Assembly: GCA_028822985.1 (NCBI GenBank)
Contig: JAPKCK010000004.1
Location: 56,240 to 120,239, forward strand
DNA length: 64,000 nt
Source of the DNA: Aquiluna sp.
GTDB taxonomy: Bacteria; Actinomycetota; Actinomycetes; Actinomycetales; Microbacteriaceae
Reading direction: 5' to 3'
Positions 36,009 to 45,637 of the stretch are shown piece by piece. Position 1 is the first letter of the stretch, and each line of letters begins with the position of its first letter. The position numbers and the translations under genes were made by a program. The notes under the pieces are model-generated. The model saw nothing but the letters and a program-made list of their open reading frames with translations. It had not been told where the DNA came from and made no database searches.

Positions 36009-37966
36009 ATCTAAAAACCTCTAGTCATGCTCTGCAGGCAATAGCAGTTGTTCTTGCTACGGGCCTAATAAGCGTCGTCGTTGGGCTGGTTATTGCCGGC
36101 GGTGCCAGCCCTCTTCAGCTTTCTGATCCAGGTCCCGTAGTTCGCTGGGGAGCCCCATTTGCCAAGTTGGTCATGAACTTTGCGATGGCAACCACGGTGG
36201 GGTCTTTGGTGCTTTCAGCGTTTGCCGGAAACGAAGAAGAGCGGTCGAGATTATCTCGAGTTGCTAGCGCGGCTGCGGCCCTTTGGGCGGGCGCTGCCGC
36301 TGTCAACTTCGTAATGACCTACCTGAGCGTCTCGGGCTCCGCTATCTCCTATGGCTCAACATTTTCTGATGGCCTGTGGTTGTTTGCAACTCAGATTGAA
36401 CTGGGGACACTTTTGGTTTGGAATCTAGGTTTTGCGTTTCTGCTGAGCCTTTCCACGCTGGCTTTTAATGGCCGACGGATGAATGCGGTGAATGCAGCGA
36501 TCGCTATCGCGGGGCTTTACCCTTTGGCTGCATCCGGGCACGCTTCTTCCGACGCGGGTCATGCGCTTGCGGTGAACTCACTGTTGATGCACCTGGTTGG
36601 GATCAGCATTTGGGTTGGCGGGCTTATTGCCCTGTACGCGGTTTTCAAGGGCGATAACCAGCGAACAGCAGTTCTGGTTTCTAGATACAGCACCTTGGCG
36701 TTTGTAGCGTTCATTATGGTTGCGGTTTCCGGAGTGACCTCAGGCATCATCAGGCTCTACGAGCCAGCAGACTTGTTTTCTAGCTACGGGTTGCTACTGA
36801 TGCTAAAAGCGTCGCTGCTGGTGGTACTGGGGCTCTTTGGAGCCCGACACCGGCTTGGGCTGGTGAAGAAGCTGACTGAACGCTCAGTTAGTTTTTGGCG
36901 ACTGGCGATTTTCGAATTGGCGGTCATGGGGCTGGCAGTTGGAATGGGGACGGCACTAGCCAGAACCCAGACCCCACTGGACGCTGCAGAGTTTGTGCCA
37001 CTGACTCCGGCCGAGATCCTCACCGGTGACACATTACCTCCGGAGCTCACTGACCTTGCCTGGGTTACAGTCTGGGATTTTGATGTTTTGTGGATGAGCG
37101 TGTCCCTTGGGGCAATCGCGCTTTATCTCTACGGGGTGAGCGTGCTGCATAAGCGCGGGGATAAGTGGCCACTGGTTAGAACTATTTCTTTTGTCTCCGG
37201 AATGCTGGTTTTGCTCTATGTAACTAACGGTGCGATGAACGCTTACCAGGAGTACCTGTTTAGCGTTCACATGGTTGGGCACATGGTGCTATCAATGATG
37301 GTTCCCGTCCTGCTGGTTCCAGGAGCTCCTGTCACGTTGCTATCCAGAGCACAGGCTCCGCGCAAGGATGGCTCTTGGGGGATGCGAGAGTGGGTGCTTT
37401 GGGCTGTTCACACACCTTTCGCTTGGTTTGTCTCCCACCCGTTATTTGCTGGTCTGAATTTCGCGCTTTCACTCGTGATGTTTTACTACACGCCGCTATT
37501 CCGGTGGGCAACAGAAGAGCACATAGGACATCAGTGGATGTTGATTCACTTCTTGATTACCGGCTATCTGTTCGTCCAGTCTCTGATGGGTGTTGATCCT
37601 CAGCCACACAGAACCGGTTATCCGATAAAGCTAATGCTCTTGATCGGAACAATGGCTTTTCACGCCTTCTTCGGGCTTGGTCTTATGAACGAAAAAAGCT
37701 TGTTGTTGGCCGACTGGTTCGGCGCGATGGGTAGAACCTGGGGCGATGACCCGTTGGCGGATCAGGCCATTGGCGGCGCTTTTGCGTGGGGAGTCGGTGA
37801 AATACCCACTATCGTCATAGCCCTGATAGTTGTTACCCAGTGGTCAAGGTCTGATGATCGAGAGCGCAAGCGACTAGATCGAGCATCTGATCGCAGTGGT
37901 AACCGGGACCTTGAGGATTACAACCAAATGCTTGATAGTCTGAGTAAAACGAGAGACAAGCACTAG
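36005..37966 (+). CDS. CopD-CtaG fusion membrane protein
   Basis: 653-aa polytopic membrane protein. The N-terminal half has the CopD copper-resistance domain (LLMHLVGISIWVGGLIALYAV, LLLMLKASLLVVLGLFGARHR). The C-terminal half is Caa3_CtaG-like (LLYVTNGAMNAYQEYLFSVHMVGHM, LLSRAQAPRK, FFGLGLMNEKSLLLADWF), a cytochrome oxidase copper-assembly type. Such fusions are common in actinobacteria and are thought to handle copper for cytochrome c oxidase. GTG start overlaps the upstream stop; TAG overlaps the next GTG. Confidence 0.9.
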   Translation: MNLKTSSHALQAIAVVLATGLISVVVGLVIAGGASPLQLSDPGPVVRWGAPFAKLVMNFAMATTVGSLVLSAFAGNEEERSRLSRVASAAAALWAGAAAVNFVMTYLSVSGSAISYGSTFSDGLWLFATQIELGTLLVWNLGFAFLLSLSTLAFNGRRMNAVNAAIAIAGLYPLAASGHASSDAGHALAVNSLLMHLVGISIWVGGLIALYAVFKGDNQRTAVLVSRYSTLAFVAFIMVAVSGVTSGIIRLYEPADLFSSYGLLLMLKASLLVVLGLFGARHRLGLVKKLTERSVSFWRLAIFELAVMGLAVGMGTALARTQTPLDAAEFVPLTPAEILTGDTLPPELTDLAWVTVWDFDVLWMSVSLGAIALYLYGVSVLHKRGDKWPLVRTISFVSGMLVLLYVTNGAMNAYQEYLFSVHMVGHMVLSMMVPVLLVPGAPVTLLSRAQAPRKDGSWGMREWVLWAVHTPFAWFVSHPLFAGLNFALSLVMFYYTPLFRWATEEHIGHQWMLIHFLITGYLFVQSLMGVDPQPHRTGYPIKLMLLIGTMAFHAFFGLGLMNEKSLLLADWFGAMGRTWGDDPLADQAIGGAFAWGVGEIPTIVIALIVVTQWSRSDDRERKRLDRASDRSGNRDLEDYNQMLDSLSKTRDKH

Positions 37967-39345
37967 TGATTATTGAGTTGAGCCAAGAGCAACAGTCTCT
38001 TTTTGAGTACATCGAGCAATCAAGCAGCAACGTCTTTGTTACCGGTCGCGCCGGCACGGGCAAATCGACCCTGCTTTCACACCTGACGGCCAATACTGAA
38101 AAGTCTTTCGCGGTTTGTGCTCCAACCGGCGTAGCGGCCTTGAATGTGGGTGGAGTTACGATTCACTCACTATTCACTTTCCCAATTGGCCTGCTCGGCG
38201 AAGTCGAGATTGCAAGGCACCTGAATAAGAGAACTCGTGAAATTCTTCGAGCGTTGGACATGCTGGTAATTGACGAGATTTCAATGGTGTCTGCCGATTT
38301 GATGGACGGGATTGACCGGGCTCTTAGAATCGCAAGGGGCAGGAAGAACGAGCCATTTGGTGGCGCCCAAATAGTAATGTTCGGTGATCCTTACCAGCTA
38401 GCCCCCGTCCCACCTCGTGATCCTTCGGAAAAAAACTACATCGCTGAGAATTACCAGTCACTTTGGTTCTTTGATGCTCATGTTTGGCGCAACTCTGAAC
38501 TAGAGCGATTCGAACTGTCCGAAATCTTCCGTCAGTCGGATGACGACTTCAAGGAAATCCTGAATGCAATCCGAGATGGCTCGGTAACCCAAGCCATGCT
38601 GGATGTTTTGAATAAAGCCGGCAATCGTTACCCGCCACACTTGGATGTGATCCGACTCGCAACGATCAACGAGACCGTGAATGCCGTGAACCACCAGCGA
38701 ATTGAGCTAATAGAAACCGACCCGAAGATTTTTAAGGCCGTCTACTCCGACGGTGCTGCAAAGGCCTTTGGGCGAGCACTTCCTGCGGAGACCGAATTGA
38801 CTCTCAAAGTCGGCGCTCAAGTGATGTTTATTAAAAACGATGACGCCAGCAACAATAAGACCTCAACTGGTTCAGCAATCAGACGCTGGGTGAACGGAAC
38901 CATTGGCCGAGTTGTTGCACTGCCGAAATCGGGCTTGGTAGTAGTTGATGTTGACGGCGAGCAACTAGAAGTTGGACCGGCGACCTGGGAAAAGATTCGC
39001 TACGAGGTCGAAGAGGGCTTTAACGAATCAACGGGCGAGACCAAAGAGACGCTGGTGCCGGTTACGCTGGCTGAATTCAAGCAGATTCCGCTTCGCCTAG
39101 CATGGGCGGTCACTATTCATAAATCTCAAGGTCAAACCTATGACGAGGTCCAGATCGACATGGGCAGGGGAGCATTTTCGCCGGGTCAAACATACGTCGG
39201 CCTTAGCCGAGTCAGAACATTGGGCGGTCTTTATCTAACCCGCGCGGTTCTAATTAGAGACGTGATGGTTGATTCAGATGTGGTCCGGTTTATGTCCGGG
39301 GCCCAGATCGAAGCCACCAGTTCAGAGCTTCTGCCACCCTTCTAG
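37966..39345 (+). CDS. PIF1-like superfamily 1B helicase
   Basis: 459 aa. Motif I NVFVTGRAGTGKSTLLSHL, motif Ia CAPTGVAALNVGGVTIHSLF, motif II MLVIDEISMVSADLMDGIDR, motif III IVMFGDPYQLAPVP, and C-terminal motifs AVTIHKSQGQTYDEVQID and YVGLSRVRTLGGLYL. This is the PIF1/RecD2 family, 5'-3' helicases acting on G-quadruplexes, R-loops and stalled forks in other organisms. No accessory domain is present. Cotranscribed with the CopD-CtaG gene by TAGTG overlap; the last 56 nt overlap the convergent esterase. Confidence 0.9.
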   Translation: MIIELSQEQQSLFEYIEQSSSNVFVTGRAGTGKSTLLSHLTANTEKSFAVCAPTGVAALNVGGVTIHSLFTFPIGLLGEVEIARHLNKRTREILRALDMLVIDEISMVSADLMDGIDRALRIARGRKNEPFGGAQIVMFGDPYQLAPVPPRDPSEKNYIAENYQSLWFFDAHVWRNSELERFELSEIFRQSDDDFKEILNAIRDGSVTQAMLDVLNKAGNRYPPHLDVIRLATINETVNAVNHQRIELIETDPKIFKAVYSDGAAKAFGRALPAETELTLKVGAQVMFIKNDDASNNKTSTGSAIRRWVNGTIGRVVALPKSGLVVVDVDGEQLEVGPATWEKIRYEVEEGFNESTGETKETLVPVTLAEFKQIPLRLAWAVTIHKSQGQTYDEVQIDMGRGAFSPGQTYVGLSRVRTLGGLYLTRAVLIRDVMVDSDVVRFMSGAQIEATSSELLPPF

Positions 39346-40408
39346 CCCAGTAGCTCTCGTGGTGACCAGTGTTTGGGTAGGTGGCACCAACGAGTGAATC
39401 GGGTGTCAGGTAACCCTTGGCTTTTATTTTCTCAAGGGCCGCTTCGTGAAAAGGGGCGTAGTTTTCATCGAGCTCAATGGTTCCGGTGTCAGTCCAGATC
39501 CGGTGCTTGCCATCCTCGGGCAGTAAATCCGTCAGTTCTTGAACCATGAAGTCGCCACCAAAAGGCCAGTGAGTAGAAAAGCCAATTGCAGTGCCAAACA
39601 CCTCGGGGCGCTTGCTCATTGCGTATAGGGACATGAGCCCACCCATAGATGAGCCCATGACTGCAGTGCGATCTGGGTGGTGGGTGATCTGATGCCTGTC
39701 CAAAACAAACGGGATGATGGCGTCGGCCATCAAGGAGACATACGCATCCCCAAGTGATTCACCGGGGGAGTCCTTATATTCTTCCGGCATGTTATCCCAG
39801 ATCTCCTGGTGGTCATCTAAAATCTTCTGCGGAGCCAGCTCTCTAAGCCTCGATAGATCGCTTAGGCCCCAGAGTCCGATAATCACCGGCCGTGGCCCTC
39901 TGACCTCGTCTCTCAGGGCTGTGAGGATCTCCCAGGTCTTGCCCGTGTAAGAGTCTTTCTCGTCAAACAGGTTTCTGCCGTCGTGCATTATCAAAATCGG
40001 GGTTGTGGCAGTGATGGTTTTAGGTGCCCAAACATCAACGCGGTGGTTATCAAACTCGAATTTCTCCATTGAGCCGCCGGCAAGGCGGCGCTCTAGAAGT
40101 TTTCTCTCTCTAAAGGCCATGAACAAAGGGAAGGTAAAGGCCATTGCGGTGATTCCGGAAAGCAGGAAATAAAGCCAGACCCGCTTCATGCCCAGGCGTT
40201 TTGCCTCAACCAGCATCAAGGTGATAACCGCCATTCCAACCACCAGCAAATCTAGAGACAGCACCCAATCCACGTAGGACCCAAACCAGGCATTGAGGTA
40301 GTCTGCTTCTTGGGTCACCGCGATTGCATTCAGCACCCATGCGGTCACTAAACCCAAAGCGGCAACGGCGAAGTAAATTCTTGATCGAACGATGTGTTTT
40401 TTGAACAT
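39290..40408 (-). CDS. Membrane-anchored esterase/lipase-like alpha/beta hydrolase
   Basis: 372 aa from ATG 40408. Three N-terminal helices (FAVAALGLVTAWVLNAIA, WVLSLDLLVVGMAVITLML, VWLYFLLSGITAMAFTFPLF) then a cytoplasmic- or outside-facing hydrolase domain of the Fes/esterase D type: TPILIMHDGRNLFDEKDSY, nucleophile elbow AVMGSSMGGLMSLYAMS, acid TDTGTIELDENY and His in YPNTGHHESYWARR. Substrate unknown. The track's extra 58 N-terminal residues read through the divergent gene and are rejected. The 3' end overlaps the helicase gene antisense by 56 nt. Confidence 0.83.
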   Translation of the reverse strand: MFKKHIVRSRIYFAVAALGLVTAWVLNAIAVTQEADYLNAWFGSYVDWVLSLDLLVVGMAVITLMLVEAKRLGMKRVWLYFLLSGITAMAFTFPLFMAFRERKLLERRLAGGSMEKFEFDNHRVDVWAPKTITATTPILIMHDGRNLFDEKDSYTGKTWEILTALRDEVRGPRPVIIGLWGLSDLSRLRELAPQKILDDHQEIWDNMPEEYKDSPGESLGDAYVSLMADAIIPFVLDRHQITHHPDRTAVMGSSMGGLMSLYAMSKRPEVFGTAIGFSTHWPFGGDFMVQELTDLLPEDGKHRIWTDTGTIELDENYAPFHEAALEKIKAKGYLTPDSLVGATYPNTGHHESYWARRVAEALNWWLRSGPRT

Positions 40409-40468
40409 GCTGGAATCATTCCACGAACTACAAGGCTTTATCTTCAAACAGACGAAGTAAAGGACCAA

Positions 40469-42589
40469 ATGATCTCCCTGGCTAACTTCATTGTGCGTCG
40501 TGCCAAGTTCGTGCTCTTCGGGTTTATATCGCTTATCGCGCTCAGCAGCGTTTGGGGATTTCAGGTTTTTGGCAATCTGCAAGGTGGCGGATATGACGAC
40601 CCCAACTCGGATTCGGCAACCGTGAGTGAGCTCCTTGGCACTGAGTTTGCTCTTGATCCAGCCGAGGTAATAGTCCTAGTTGATTTGCCAGGTAGTGCCA
40701 ACGAACTAAATGCCAGTGGAGAGCCAAAGTATTTTGAACTGGTCACGGAACTAAGTGATGATTTAGCAAAAATCGATGGCGTTATTTCTGTTGATAACTA
40801 CTACTCACTTGGTTCACCAAGCTCACTGGTTTCTTCTGATGGCAAGTTGGTCTACGTCATAGTGGATCTTCAAAATGGCATCAGCCAATCTGCTCCCACT
40901 GCCCTGATCATTGATGAATTTACAGGCGATTACCTCGGTGCCGAAGTTCACATCGCCGGCTTCGGCGCTGTCACAAAAGCAATCACCGAAACAATTGAGC
41001 AGGACCTAATTAGGGCCGAAATCATTGCCATACCAATTGTGCTGTTGCTGTTGCTATTTGTCTTTGGCTCTCTGATTGCAGCCGGGTTGCCGTTATTTGT
41101 TGGTGGGCTGGCAATCGTCGGTTCATTCTTCGTGGTTTGGGGCGTTAGCGAGTTCACCGACGTGTCGATCTTTGCGGTGAACCTGATCACTGGTCTCGGT
41201 CTCGGTCTCGGCATCGATTACAGCCTGCTGGTGGTAAACCGTTTCCGTGAGGAGCGAGCAGCCGGTAACAGCGTTGAAGAATCAACGGTTGTAACCATTA
41301 CCACCGCCGGTAAAACGGTTATCTTCTCAGGTCTCACCGTCGCACTCGTCATGATTTCAATGGCGTTTTTCCCGCAGTATTTCTTGCAATCCTTTGCCCT
41401 TGCCGGGTTCACGGTTGTGACACTGGCAGTCATTGGAGCAGCAATCGTGATTCCAGCTCAGTTGGTTCTTTTGGGCGACAAGGTCGATGCGATAAGAGTC
41501 TTCAAGCGCAAGTTAGCACCGAGCGACAAGGGCATTTGGGAGAAAATTGCTCGCTTCACGATGCGCAGGCCATTGCCAATTTTGTTCGTAACGATTCTTG
41601 GTCTCTCCGGCATGTTCTCGCTGTCAACCGATGCCGTGTTTGGTCAGGTGGATGACCGAGTATTACCCAAAGGTAGCCCTGCTTCGGTTGCCTCTAATCT
41701 TTTGAGAGAGCGTTTTGATGGCCGAGAGTCTTCGCCGATAGAAATACTTGTTCAAGGCAGCGATGAGGCGATAAATGACTACATTGTTCTGGTCCAAGAA
41801 CAGCCAGATATTGCCAGGGTCGCCGTTGTCCCAACCGGTGAGGACACCGCTTGGGTAAGGATTAATGCAATTACTTTAGTTGAGCCCAGAAGCCCAGCCG
41901 GTTACGATCAAACGGTTTTACTCAGGGGTCTTGATTCCGATCTAGATCAAGTATTAATTGGTGGCGGCGGGGCTTATTACACAGACTCGCAGCAGGGTAT
42001 TGAAGACGCGCTGCCACTTGCGGTGCTGTGGATATTTATAACCGCATATGTACTGCTGTTTCTGTTTACCGGCAGTGTGCTTTTGCCGCTCAAGGCAATT
42101 GCACTCAATGTGCTCTCGCTCGGCGCCGTGGTAGGAGTGCTGAGTTACATATTCCAAAACGGTCACCTACAATGGCTGATTGGCGAGTACTCGGTCACCG
42201 GAACCCTCGACACTTCTTCGTTGGTGATGGTCGCGGTCGTGGCATTTGGTTTATCAATGGACTACGAGATGTTCCTGCTCTCAAGAATCAAAGAGCAGCA
42301 CGACGCCGGCATGAATACCGAGAACTCGGTCGCTATTGGTTTGCAGCGCTCCGGCCGGATTATCACTGCGGCGGCATTTATTTTGGCCGTTACCTTTGGG
42401 GCGTTCGCGTCGTCGGGGGTGTCAATCATGAAGATGCTCGGCTTTGGAATTGCCTTCGCGATTCTGCTCGATGCCACTGTGGTCAGGGCCCTGTTGGTTC
42501 CGGCACTAATGCGGCTATTTGGAGCCGCAAACTGGTGGGCGCCGAAGTGGCTTAAGGCAGTTCATAAAAAAATCGGCTTGAGTCACTAA
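40469..42589 (+). CDS. MMPL-family RND transporter
   Basis: 706 aa from ATG 40469 (AAGGA upstream). Two repeats, each an extracytoplasmic domain and a block of helices: [21 protein letters not shown] in the first half and [21 protein letters not shown] in the second, with the conserved Asp/Tyr (GxxxDY) proton-relay motif. MMPL proteins export lipids and other hydrophobic compounds in actinobacteria; the substrate is unknown. Divergent from the esterase, 60 nt apart, so the two might act together. Confidence 0.92.
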   Translation: MISLANFIVRRAKFVLFGFISLIALSSVWGFQVFGNLQGGGYDDPNSDSATVSELLGTEFALDPAEVIVLVDLPGSANELNASGEPKYFELVTELSDDLAKIDGVISVDNYYSLGSPSSLVSSDGKLVYVIVDLQNGISQSAPTALIIDEFTGDYLGAEVHIAGFGAVTKAITETIEQDLIRAEIIAIPIVLLLLLFVFGSLIAAGLPLFVGGLAIVGSFFVVWGVSEFTDVSIFAVNLITGLGLGLGIDYSLLVVNRFREERAAGNSVEESTVVTITTAGKTVIFSGLTVALVMISMAFFPQYFLQSFALAGFTVVTLAVIGAAIVIPAQLVLLGDKVDAIRVFKRKLAPSDKGIWEKIARFTMRRPLPILFVTILGLSGMFSLSTDAVFGQVDDRVLPKGSPASVASNLLRERFDGRESSPIEILVQGSDEAINDYIVLVQEQPDIARVAVVPTGEDTAWVRINAITLVEPRSPAGYDQTVLLRGLDSDLDQVLIGGGGAYYTDSQQGIEDALPLAVLWIFITAYVLLFLFTGSVLLPLKAIALNVLSLGAVVGVLSYIFQNGHLQWLIGEYSVTGTLDTSSLVMVAVVAFGLSMDYEMFLLSRIKEQHDAGMNTENSVAIGLQRSGRIITAAAFILAVTFGAFASSGVSIMKMLGFGIAFAILLDATVVRALLVPALMRLFGAANWWAPKWLKAVHKKIGLSH

Positions 42590-42592
42590 CCT
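42587..42592 (+). promoter_or_regulatory. Leaderless-type -10 of dcd
   Basis: TAACCT begins at the TAA stop of the MMPL gene and ends 7 nt before the dcd ATG (42600). No ribosome site. Confidence 0.5.
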
Positions 42593-42599
42593 TAGAGCC

Positions 42600-43190
42600 A
42601 TGCTGCTTTCAGATAGAGACATCAAAGCCCAAATTGACGCCGGTCGTATTGCCTTAGACCCTTTGGATTTGGGGCTAATGCAGCCAAGCAGCATCGACGT
42701 GAGGCTAGATCGATTCTTCCGGTTATTCGATAACCACAAGTATCCATATATTGACCCTCGTGAGCAGCAGGACGATTTAACACGTCTGGTTGAAGTCAAA
42801 TCGGATGAGGCTTTTATTTTGCACCCGGGTGAATTTGTGTTGGGATCGAGCTTTGAATACGTGACTCTGCCGGATGACATTGCAGCGAGGCTCGAAGGCA
42901 AGAGCTCGCTTGGGCGTTTAGGCCTCTTGACTCATTCAACCGCGGGCTTTGTGGACCCTGGCTTCCAGGGCCACGTGACTTTGGAGCTTTCCAACGTTGC
43001 GAGTCTGCCCATAAAGCTTTGGCCGGGCATGAAGATCGGTCAGCTGTGCTTTTTCCAGCTTTCGAGTGCCAGTCAGAACCCTTACGGGACTTCTGCCTAC
43101 GGATCTAGGTATCAAGGACAGCGCGGCCCAACCGCTTCCAGGAGCTACCTGAACTTTCATGTCACCGACACCGGCAACAATCCCCTCTAA
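42600..43190 (+). CDS. dcd: dCTP deaminase
   Basis: Converts dCTP to dUTP for dTMP synthesis; some actinobacterial forms also hydrolyse dUTP to dUMP. 196 aa: [31 protein letters not shown]-type segment ([18 protein letters not shown]), active-site [22 protein letters not shown] and nucleotide-binding [12 protein letters not shown]. Convergent with the M56-like gene. Confidence 0.95.
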   Translation: MLLSDRDIKAQIDAGRIALDPLDLGLMQPSSIDVRLDRFFRLFDNHKYPYIDPREQQDDLTRLVEVKSDEAFILHPGEFVLGSSFEYVTLPDDIAARLEGKSSLGRLGLLTHSTAGFVDPGFQGHVTLELSNVASLPIKLWPGMKIGQLCFFQLSSASQNPYGTSAYGSRYQGQRGPTASRSYLNFHVTDTGNNPL

Positions 43191-43204
43191 ACAAGCGGCG
43201 GTTT

Positions 43205-43912
43205 TTAGCTGAACTTGGACTTAGCTTCAATCAGGTCCTTCGAGTAAACCCGGTAAATAGCGTATTTATAAGCGCTCAGTTCGCAGAGCCGTTCTATCTC
43301 ATGAACCAGGGCCCTAGAAGCCACAACCCAGGGAAATAGTCGGTAAAACAAATGCGCGAATTGCCTTAGGTCTTGGTGACGAAATTTTATGTGCCCATAT
43401 TCTTGGCGCATGATGGCCGCGAGTTGCTTGGCCGGTAATTCAAAAACTGCCTTGGAAAGATAAATCTGCTTGTCACGGGTTAGCGCAAAGTAGCCAGGGA
43501 CATCTAGCTCCATAATCTGTGCCTTGCGGTAGGCCATGATTTGTCTAGCCGTTCGATCCGCCAGTGGGTCCTGTTTTTCCATGATGGTAAACAGTGGAGC
43601 AAGTCTCTGGTTGGCCAAGGCCAGCAAAATACCCGCCGCACCGAGCAGCACCCAGGGCGCGAAACTTGCTAGCAGCGTTATGCCAAGGCTTTGTCCAGTG
43701 GCAAGATTTTGCCAAGTCGTAAAGATTGAGGCCGTGGCAATAACTACGGAGACGGCAGTTGCCAAAACAGCAGAGATCAGGATTGTGAACCAAAACCAGA
43801 TGCCGATATTCGGCGTCTTATTGAAACGACCGGCAAAGAATAACGGTCCGGCGACCGTTATTAGCATTACCCACTCGATCAGGATAATCAGCAGGTAGAG
43901 AGGAATCTCCAT
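43205..43912 (-). CDS. M56 (BlaR1-like) membrane peptidase homologue with altered zinc motif
   Basis: 235 aa with three or four N-terminal membrane helices, then a peptidase-like domain (IYLSKAVFELPAKQLAAIM, RQEYGHIKFRHQDLRQFA, EIERLCELSAYKYA). M56 proteins in actinobacteria carry HExxH at this point; here the first His is Gln (QEYGH), although the second His, the Glu and a downstream ERLCE-type acidic segment remain. Zinc proteolysis is therefore doubtful. The usual partner, blaI, is only a remnant next to it. TAGTCT, 6 nt before the ATG, may give a leaderless transcript, so the gene may still be expressed. Confidence 0.75.
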   Translation of the reverse strand: MEIPLYLLIILIEWVMLITVAGPLFFAGRFNKTPNIGIWFWFTILISAVLATAVSVVIATASIFTTWQNLATGQSLGITLLASFAPWVLLGAAGILLALANQRLAPLFTIMEKQDPLADRTARQIMAYRKAQIMELDVPGYFALTRDKQIYLSKAVFELPAKQLAAIMRQEYGHIKFRHQDLRQFAHLFYRLFPWVVASRALVHEIERLCELSAYKYAIYRVYSKDLIEAKSKFS

Positions 43913-43918
43913 CTTGGA

Positions 43919-43924
43919 AGACTA
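43919..43924 (-). promoter_or_regulatory. Leaderless-type -10 of the M56-like gene
   Basis: Minus-strand TAGTCT overlaps the stop codon of the blaI remnant and ends 6 nt before ATG 43912. Confidence 0.45.
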
Positions 43925-44128
43925 CTTGCCTAAAACGTCTTTTAGTTTTTGAAGCTGGTCGGCTGAGAGCGAGCTTGCAAAGTTGGAGAAAACCAGTGAC
44001 GGGTTTGTGGAATCCTGAATTGCGTCGAGCAACAGCGACGCGATGTGAGCCTCTTTGATGATTGCTGATTCAAGCTCGCCCTGCTCGCGCTTTGACGTGG
44101 ACGGGATTCTACGAGCTGTAGAAGAGGC
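43922..44128 (-). pseudogene. Remnant of a BlaI/MecI-family regulator, DNA-binding domain deleted
   Basis: The MFS-to-M56 gap carries an open 68-codon frame beginning right after the MFS stop, with no ATG/GTG before its middle. It reads STSKREQGELESAI joined to KEAHIASLLLDAIQDSTNPS and ends SSLSADQLQKLKDVLGK. The first part matches a BlaI N-terminus (R..GELE..), the rest its C-terminal dimerisation region; the roughly 60 residues of winged helix between them are missing. Position directly upstream of an M56 gene is the blaI position. Interpreted as decayed; family resemblance is from memory of BlaI sequences. Confidence 0.6.
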
Positions 44129-45448
44129 TTAGTCGGTTGCTGCAGGAGCTGCTACTGGCCTAACGGAGATAAGTAGCAGCAAACCAACCACCAAAATCAA
44201 CATCAAACCGAGAATCCCATAAATTGGTGAGAACAGTCCCACGAAGATTGCCCAGGCCGCCGGCGCCAAGAAGCTGACGGCTCTTCCGGTGGTGGCGTAA
44301 AGCCCGAATGCTTCGCCCTGCTTGTCATCGGCCGAGAGCCTAGACATCATCGTTCGAGACGCTGCCTGCGCAGGACCGACAAAGGTGCAAAGGAACAAAC
44401 CAAAACTAAAGAAGGCAATTGTTCCGGCGCTTTCAAATATAAACACCCCGAAGCCACCGAATATCACTCCAACTAGCGACACAAATATAATTTTCCTGGA
44501 GCCAACGCGGTCTTCAAAGAACGACCCTACGAATGCCCCAATGCCGGCAACTATGTTTGCCGCAATTCCAAACAGGATTATCTCTGTTAGGTCCAAGCCA
44601 AAGGCAATGCCACCGAGCACCGCACCGTAGGCAAACACACCGTTTAGTCCATCGCGGTAGACGGCCGAGGCAATCAAGAACTTCAAAAGGTTTGGGTTTT
44701 CTTTTCGCATGGCTACAAGCGAGCGAATCAGCTTTTTGTAGGCAAGCAGCACGCCTTCATTCTCGGTGCCAGCAATCGGCTTCGCTTCTGGAACCTTTAG
44801 CATCAAAGGAATCGAGAAGATAATCACCCAGAACATGCTGAGAACCATCACGACCCGGACCGACAGTGCATCAGTGTCCGGGATGCCCAATAGTTCAGCT
44901 CCGCCGAACTGAATGATCCAGAGCGCCATCACCAAAAGGATGATTCCACCGATATAGCCAAGGCCCCAGCCAAACTGGCTTATCTTCCCGCGTTCATGGG
45001 GTCTCGCGACCTCATTCAGCATTGAGTTGTAGTTCACGGTTGCAAACTCGAAGAAGATACCCCCTGCTGCAAGCAGCACCAGGCCAAATACAAAGAAGTC
45101 ACTTGAGGGTGCTACGAAGAACATCAAACCGATGGTGCCTGCAAATAGATAAGTGTTGACCATCAGCCAGAACTTCTTGCGCCCCGAGGTGTCTGCCCGG
45201 CGTCCAACAATCGGAGCGATGAGAGCGATTAGCACTCCGGCGACAACGCCAGATATCCCAAGCCAAAAGGCAGTGTATTGGCCGGCTTCTTCTGTTGAAT
45301 AGCCAGCGGGAGCGAAGAATTCACTTGTTATGTAGCGGCCGAAGACAAAGGAGGTGACAACGGTCGGGAAGGCCTGTGATGCCCAGTCCCAGAGTGCCCA
45401 CGAGAATGTTCCTTTTGGCCTAGCTGCTGCAACGTCGATGTTGGTCAT
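44129..45448 (-). CDS. UMF1/Atg22-like MFS transporter
   Basis: 439 aa with 12 hydrophobic segments. The UMF1 signature is clear: SWALWDWASQAFPTVVTSFV near the N-terminus, IAPIVGRRADTSGRKKFWL, FEFATVNYNSMLNEVARP and GQFGWGLGYIGG-like SQFGWGLGYIGGIILL. Vacuolar homologues export amino acids; the bacterial substrate is unknown. ATG 45448 has TAATCT 6 nt upstream. Divergent from the dnaK operon. Confidence 0.88.
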   Translation of the reverse strand: MTNIDVAAARPKGTFSWALWDWASQAFPTVVTSFVFGRYITSEFFAPAGYSTEEAGQYTAFWLGISGVVAGVLIALIAPIVGRRADTSGRKKFWLMVNTYLFAGTIGLMFFVAPSSDFFVFGLVLLAAGGIFFEFATVNYNSMLNEVARPHERGKISQFGWGLGYIGGIILLVMALWIIQFGGAELLGIPDTDALSVRVVMVLSMFWVIIFSIPLMLKVPEAKPIAGTENEGVLLAYKKLIRSLVAMRKENPNLLKFLIASAVYRDGLNGVFAYGAVLGGIAFGLDLTEIILFGIAANIVAGIGAFVGSFFEDRVGSRKIIFVSLVGVIFGGFGVFIFESAGTIAFFSFGLFLCTFVGPAQAASRTMMSRLSADDKQGEAFGLYATTGRAVSFLAPAAWAIFVGLFSPIYGILGLMLILVVGLLLLISVRPVAAPAATD

Positions 45449-45454
45449 GACCCG

Positions 45455-45460
45455 AGATTA
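45455..45460 (-). promoter_or_regulatory. Leaderless-type -10 of the MFS gene
   Basis: Minus-strand TAATCT ends 6 nt before ATG 45448; no ribosome site. Confidence 0.5.
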
Positions 45461-45571
45461 CTCCTAAAGGCAACGCAGTTACGTCTCAACAGACCAAAAA
45501 TTCACTTTTTGGCAAGCAGGTAAGCACGAACTATTTGCCAACCCTCAACACGAAACTCAAAATTCTCCAAA

Positions 45572-45592
45572 CTTGAGTCATTAACGCTCAAC
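45572..45592. promoter_or_regulatory. HAIR operator 1 (HspR binding)
   Basis: CTTGAGT-N7-GCTCAAC, matching the HAIR consensus CTTGAGT-N7-ACTCAAG at 12 of 14 positions. It lies upstream of the dnaK promoter; hspR is in the same operon. Confidence 0.87.
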
Positions 45593-45608
45593 TCTCAGCT
45601 AACCATTC

Positions 45609-45637
45609 TTGACAAGCCTTCTGCGTTAGGACAAACT
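45609..45637 (+). promoter_or_regulatory. dnaK operon promoter
   Basis: TTGACA (45609-45614), 17-nt spacer, then CAAACT (45632-45637). The weak -10 overlaps HAIR 2, so HspR would block RNA polymerase directly. The leader to the dnaK ATG is about 68 nt. Confidence 0.65.

Noticed and set aside
40409-40582. Extended N-terminus of the esterase in the ORF track
   Set aside because: It overlaps the divergent MMPL start region and contains no conserved or membrane sequence.
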